A stretch of 64,000 nucleotides of DNA from Lineus longissimus (Eukaryota; Nemertea; Pilidiophora; Heteronemertea; Lineidae), in assembly GCF_910592395.1 (NCBI RefSeq), contig NC_088310.1, positions 10,053,501-10,117,500 of the forward strand. Direction: 5' to 3'. Below the pieces are notes generated by a model. The model did no database searches. It was not told the DNA's origin and was given only the letters and a program-made list of their open reading frames with translations. Position 1 is the first letter of the stretch, and every line of letters starts with the position of its first letter. The translations under genes were made by a program, and so were the position numbers. Positions 62,980 to 64,000 of this stretch are shown here, piece after piece.

Positions 62980-64000
62980 CTGGAAACCGGGGAGAAAATG
63001 CTTCATTTATTGCACTGGTCTTGCATGCAATGACAGGTGAAAGATCTATCACAGGCCAACATTTCTATATAGAATCTATAGAATCTATAGAATCTATGAA
63101 AAATCTATATAGATATTTCTTTACAAAATTGGTGGGCCATTCTAGGAAACATCAATTAAATAATTTCTAGCTCTTCACTACATAATGAGGTAATTGAGTA
63201 TACCGCACACCAGATTATATAGTAAAGGTGTATCTTGCAGGGGGGACTCGCAAATCGTGGTCAAAGTCAGATCAAAAGGGATACGATGATGTAAAATATC
63301 GTATAAGGATGCAGCTGATGGGGATAACGTATAGGGTAAAATTAGATCCAGGGGGAAAAAACATTCAGCATTGCCTGCCGTGGCAATTATTTAATTTTAT
63401 TAATCATAAAAAATTAGCCTATACATGTACATTTTGTACATCTCTAATATGATCTGACCAAAAAATTAGATTATTGACTGAAGTCCAAGATGGAGTACCG
63501 GCGCCTACTTCTAGTGCAATTCGCAAAAACCCGATTTCAAAACTACGTAGAATGACGGTCTGCAAGATCGTATAATCGTAAGAGGAATCATTATCAGAGC
63601 CAGATAAACCTTGAGGCATGTTCGTGTCTTGGGAAAACAGCAAAAAATGTCTCGCAGGTTGTTTTGGGCTCCAAGATACGAACACGTTCTTTTTCACAAA
63701 CCAAGTCACATGATTACATAGTTGACTGTCGTATCATTGAACAAATCATTTGCAATTTAATTCTATGATTGTGCTCATCAAGATTAATCCTTTAGCCGAA
63801 CTAAAATTACACTCGGAATGTTTTTGCACATAGGTCGTTTCGGCCCTATGCATTATGGGTGAACACTCAGCTGATGTAAAATAAATCATGGTTTGGTCGC
63901 GAAGCCAAGATCAGTAAAAACCCATAAATACGACCAGTAGTTCACGCTCAAGAGTCCAAAACGATCCGGACAAAATATTTACGAATGGACATTAACACGG
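62980..64000. other. Right edge, no gene assigned
   Basis: It contains a short AGAATCTAT tandem (63066-63118). A 96-codon minus ORF (63419-63709) has no splice sites that fit the transmembrane exon. Confidence 0.4.

Overview
This window is animal nuclear DNA. The genes are split into short exons with GT-AG introns, non-coding sequence is AT-leaning and crowded with small transposons, and the best-conserved gene is the metazoan mitochondrial RNA-binding factor LRPPRC. The repeat content (microsatellite-tailed elements with a 3' hairpin, foldback elements with iterated arms, TTAA-flanked miniature elements) fits a marine invertebrate such as a mollusc, brachiopod, echinoderm or lancelet. The sequence alone does not tell me which.

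Layout. (1) Positions 182-27148, minus strand: 20 consecutive internal exons of LRPPRC (about 730 codons). All reading-frame phases join without a break. The exon with the mitochondrial presequence was not found and the 3' exons lie beyond the left edge. The introns hold most of the repeats: a foldback element (1116-1938), pogo-like and TTAA-flanked miniature elements, nested Helentron-like elements (10107-11874), long hairpins and a 28-bp minisatellite. (2) Positions 27781-31447: an apparently complete DNA transposon. It encodes an intact 493-residue FLYWCH/MULE-type transposase between inverted arms made of about 15-bp 'ATTCGTCCCCGGAAA' tandem repeats. A deletion derivative with the same arms lies in an LRPPRC intron (21658-22535). 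(3) Positions 31.5-41 kb: LINE relics, a 390-bp hairpin, a 1-kb polypurine tract, a TTAA-bounded element, a possible signal-peptide exon and one well-spliced exon of unknown identity. (4) Positions 41107-43940, plus strand: a two-exon gene of the DUF917 (S-methyl-thiohydantoin desulfurase-like) family, whose known members are mainly bacterial and fungal. (5) Positions 44-51 kb: repeats and unassigned exon-like ORFs. (6) Positions 51913-62979, minus strand: exons with matching phases that appear to encode the membrane span and cytoplasmic tail of a receptor. These give a transmembrane helix, a small helical domain and a tail with YxN and YxxM motifs; the extracellular part would lie beyond the right edge. 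Between these exons are a 55-bp minisatellite, SINE-like pieces and a nested inverted-repeat element.

The genes do not form a functional unit: LRPPRC acts in mitochondrial mRNA stability, the DUF917 protein is probably a metabolic enzyme, and the receptor is probably a signalling protein. What ties the window together is its mobile DNA, above all the foldback MULE, its deletion derivative, and a second foldback family with the same 15-bp arm design.
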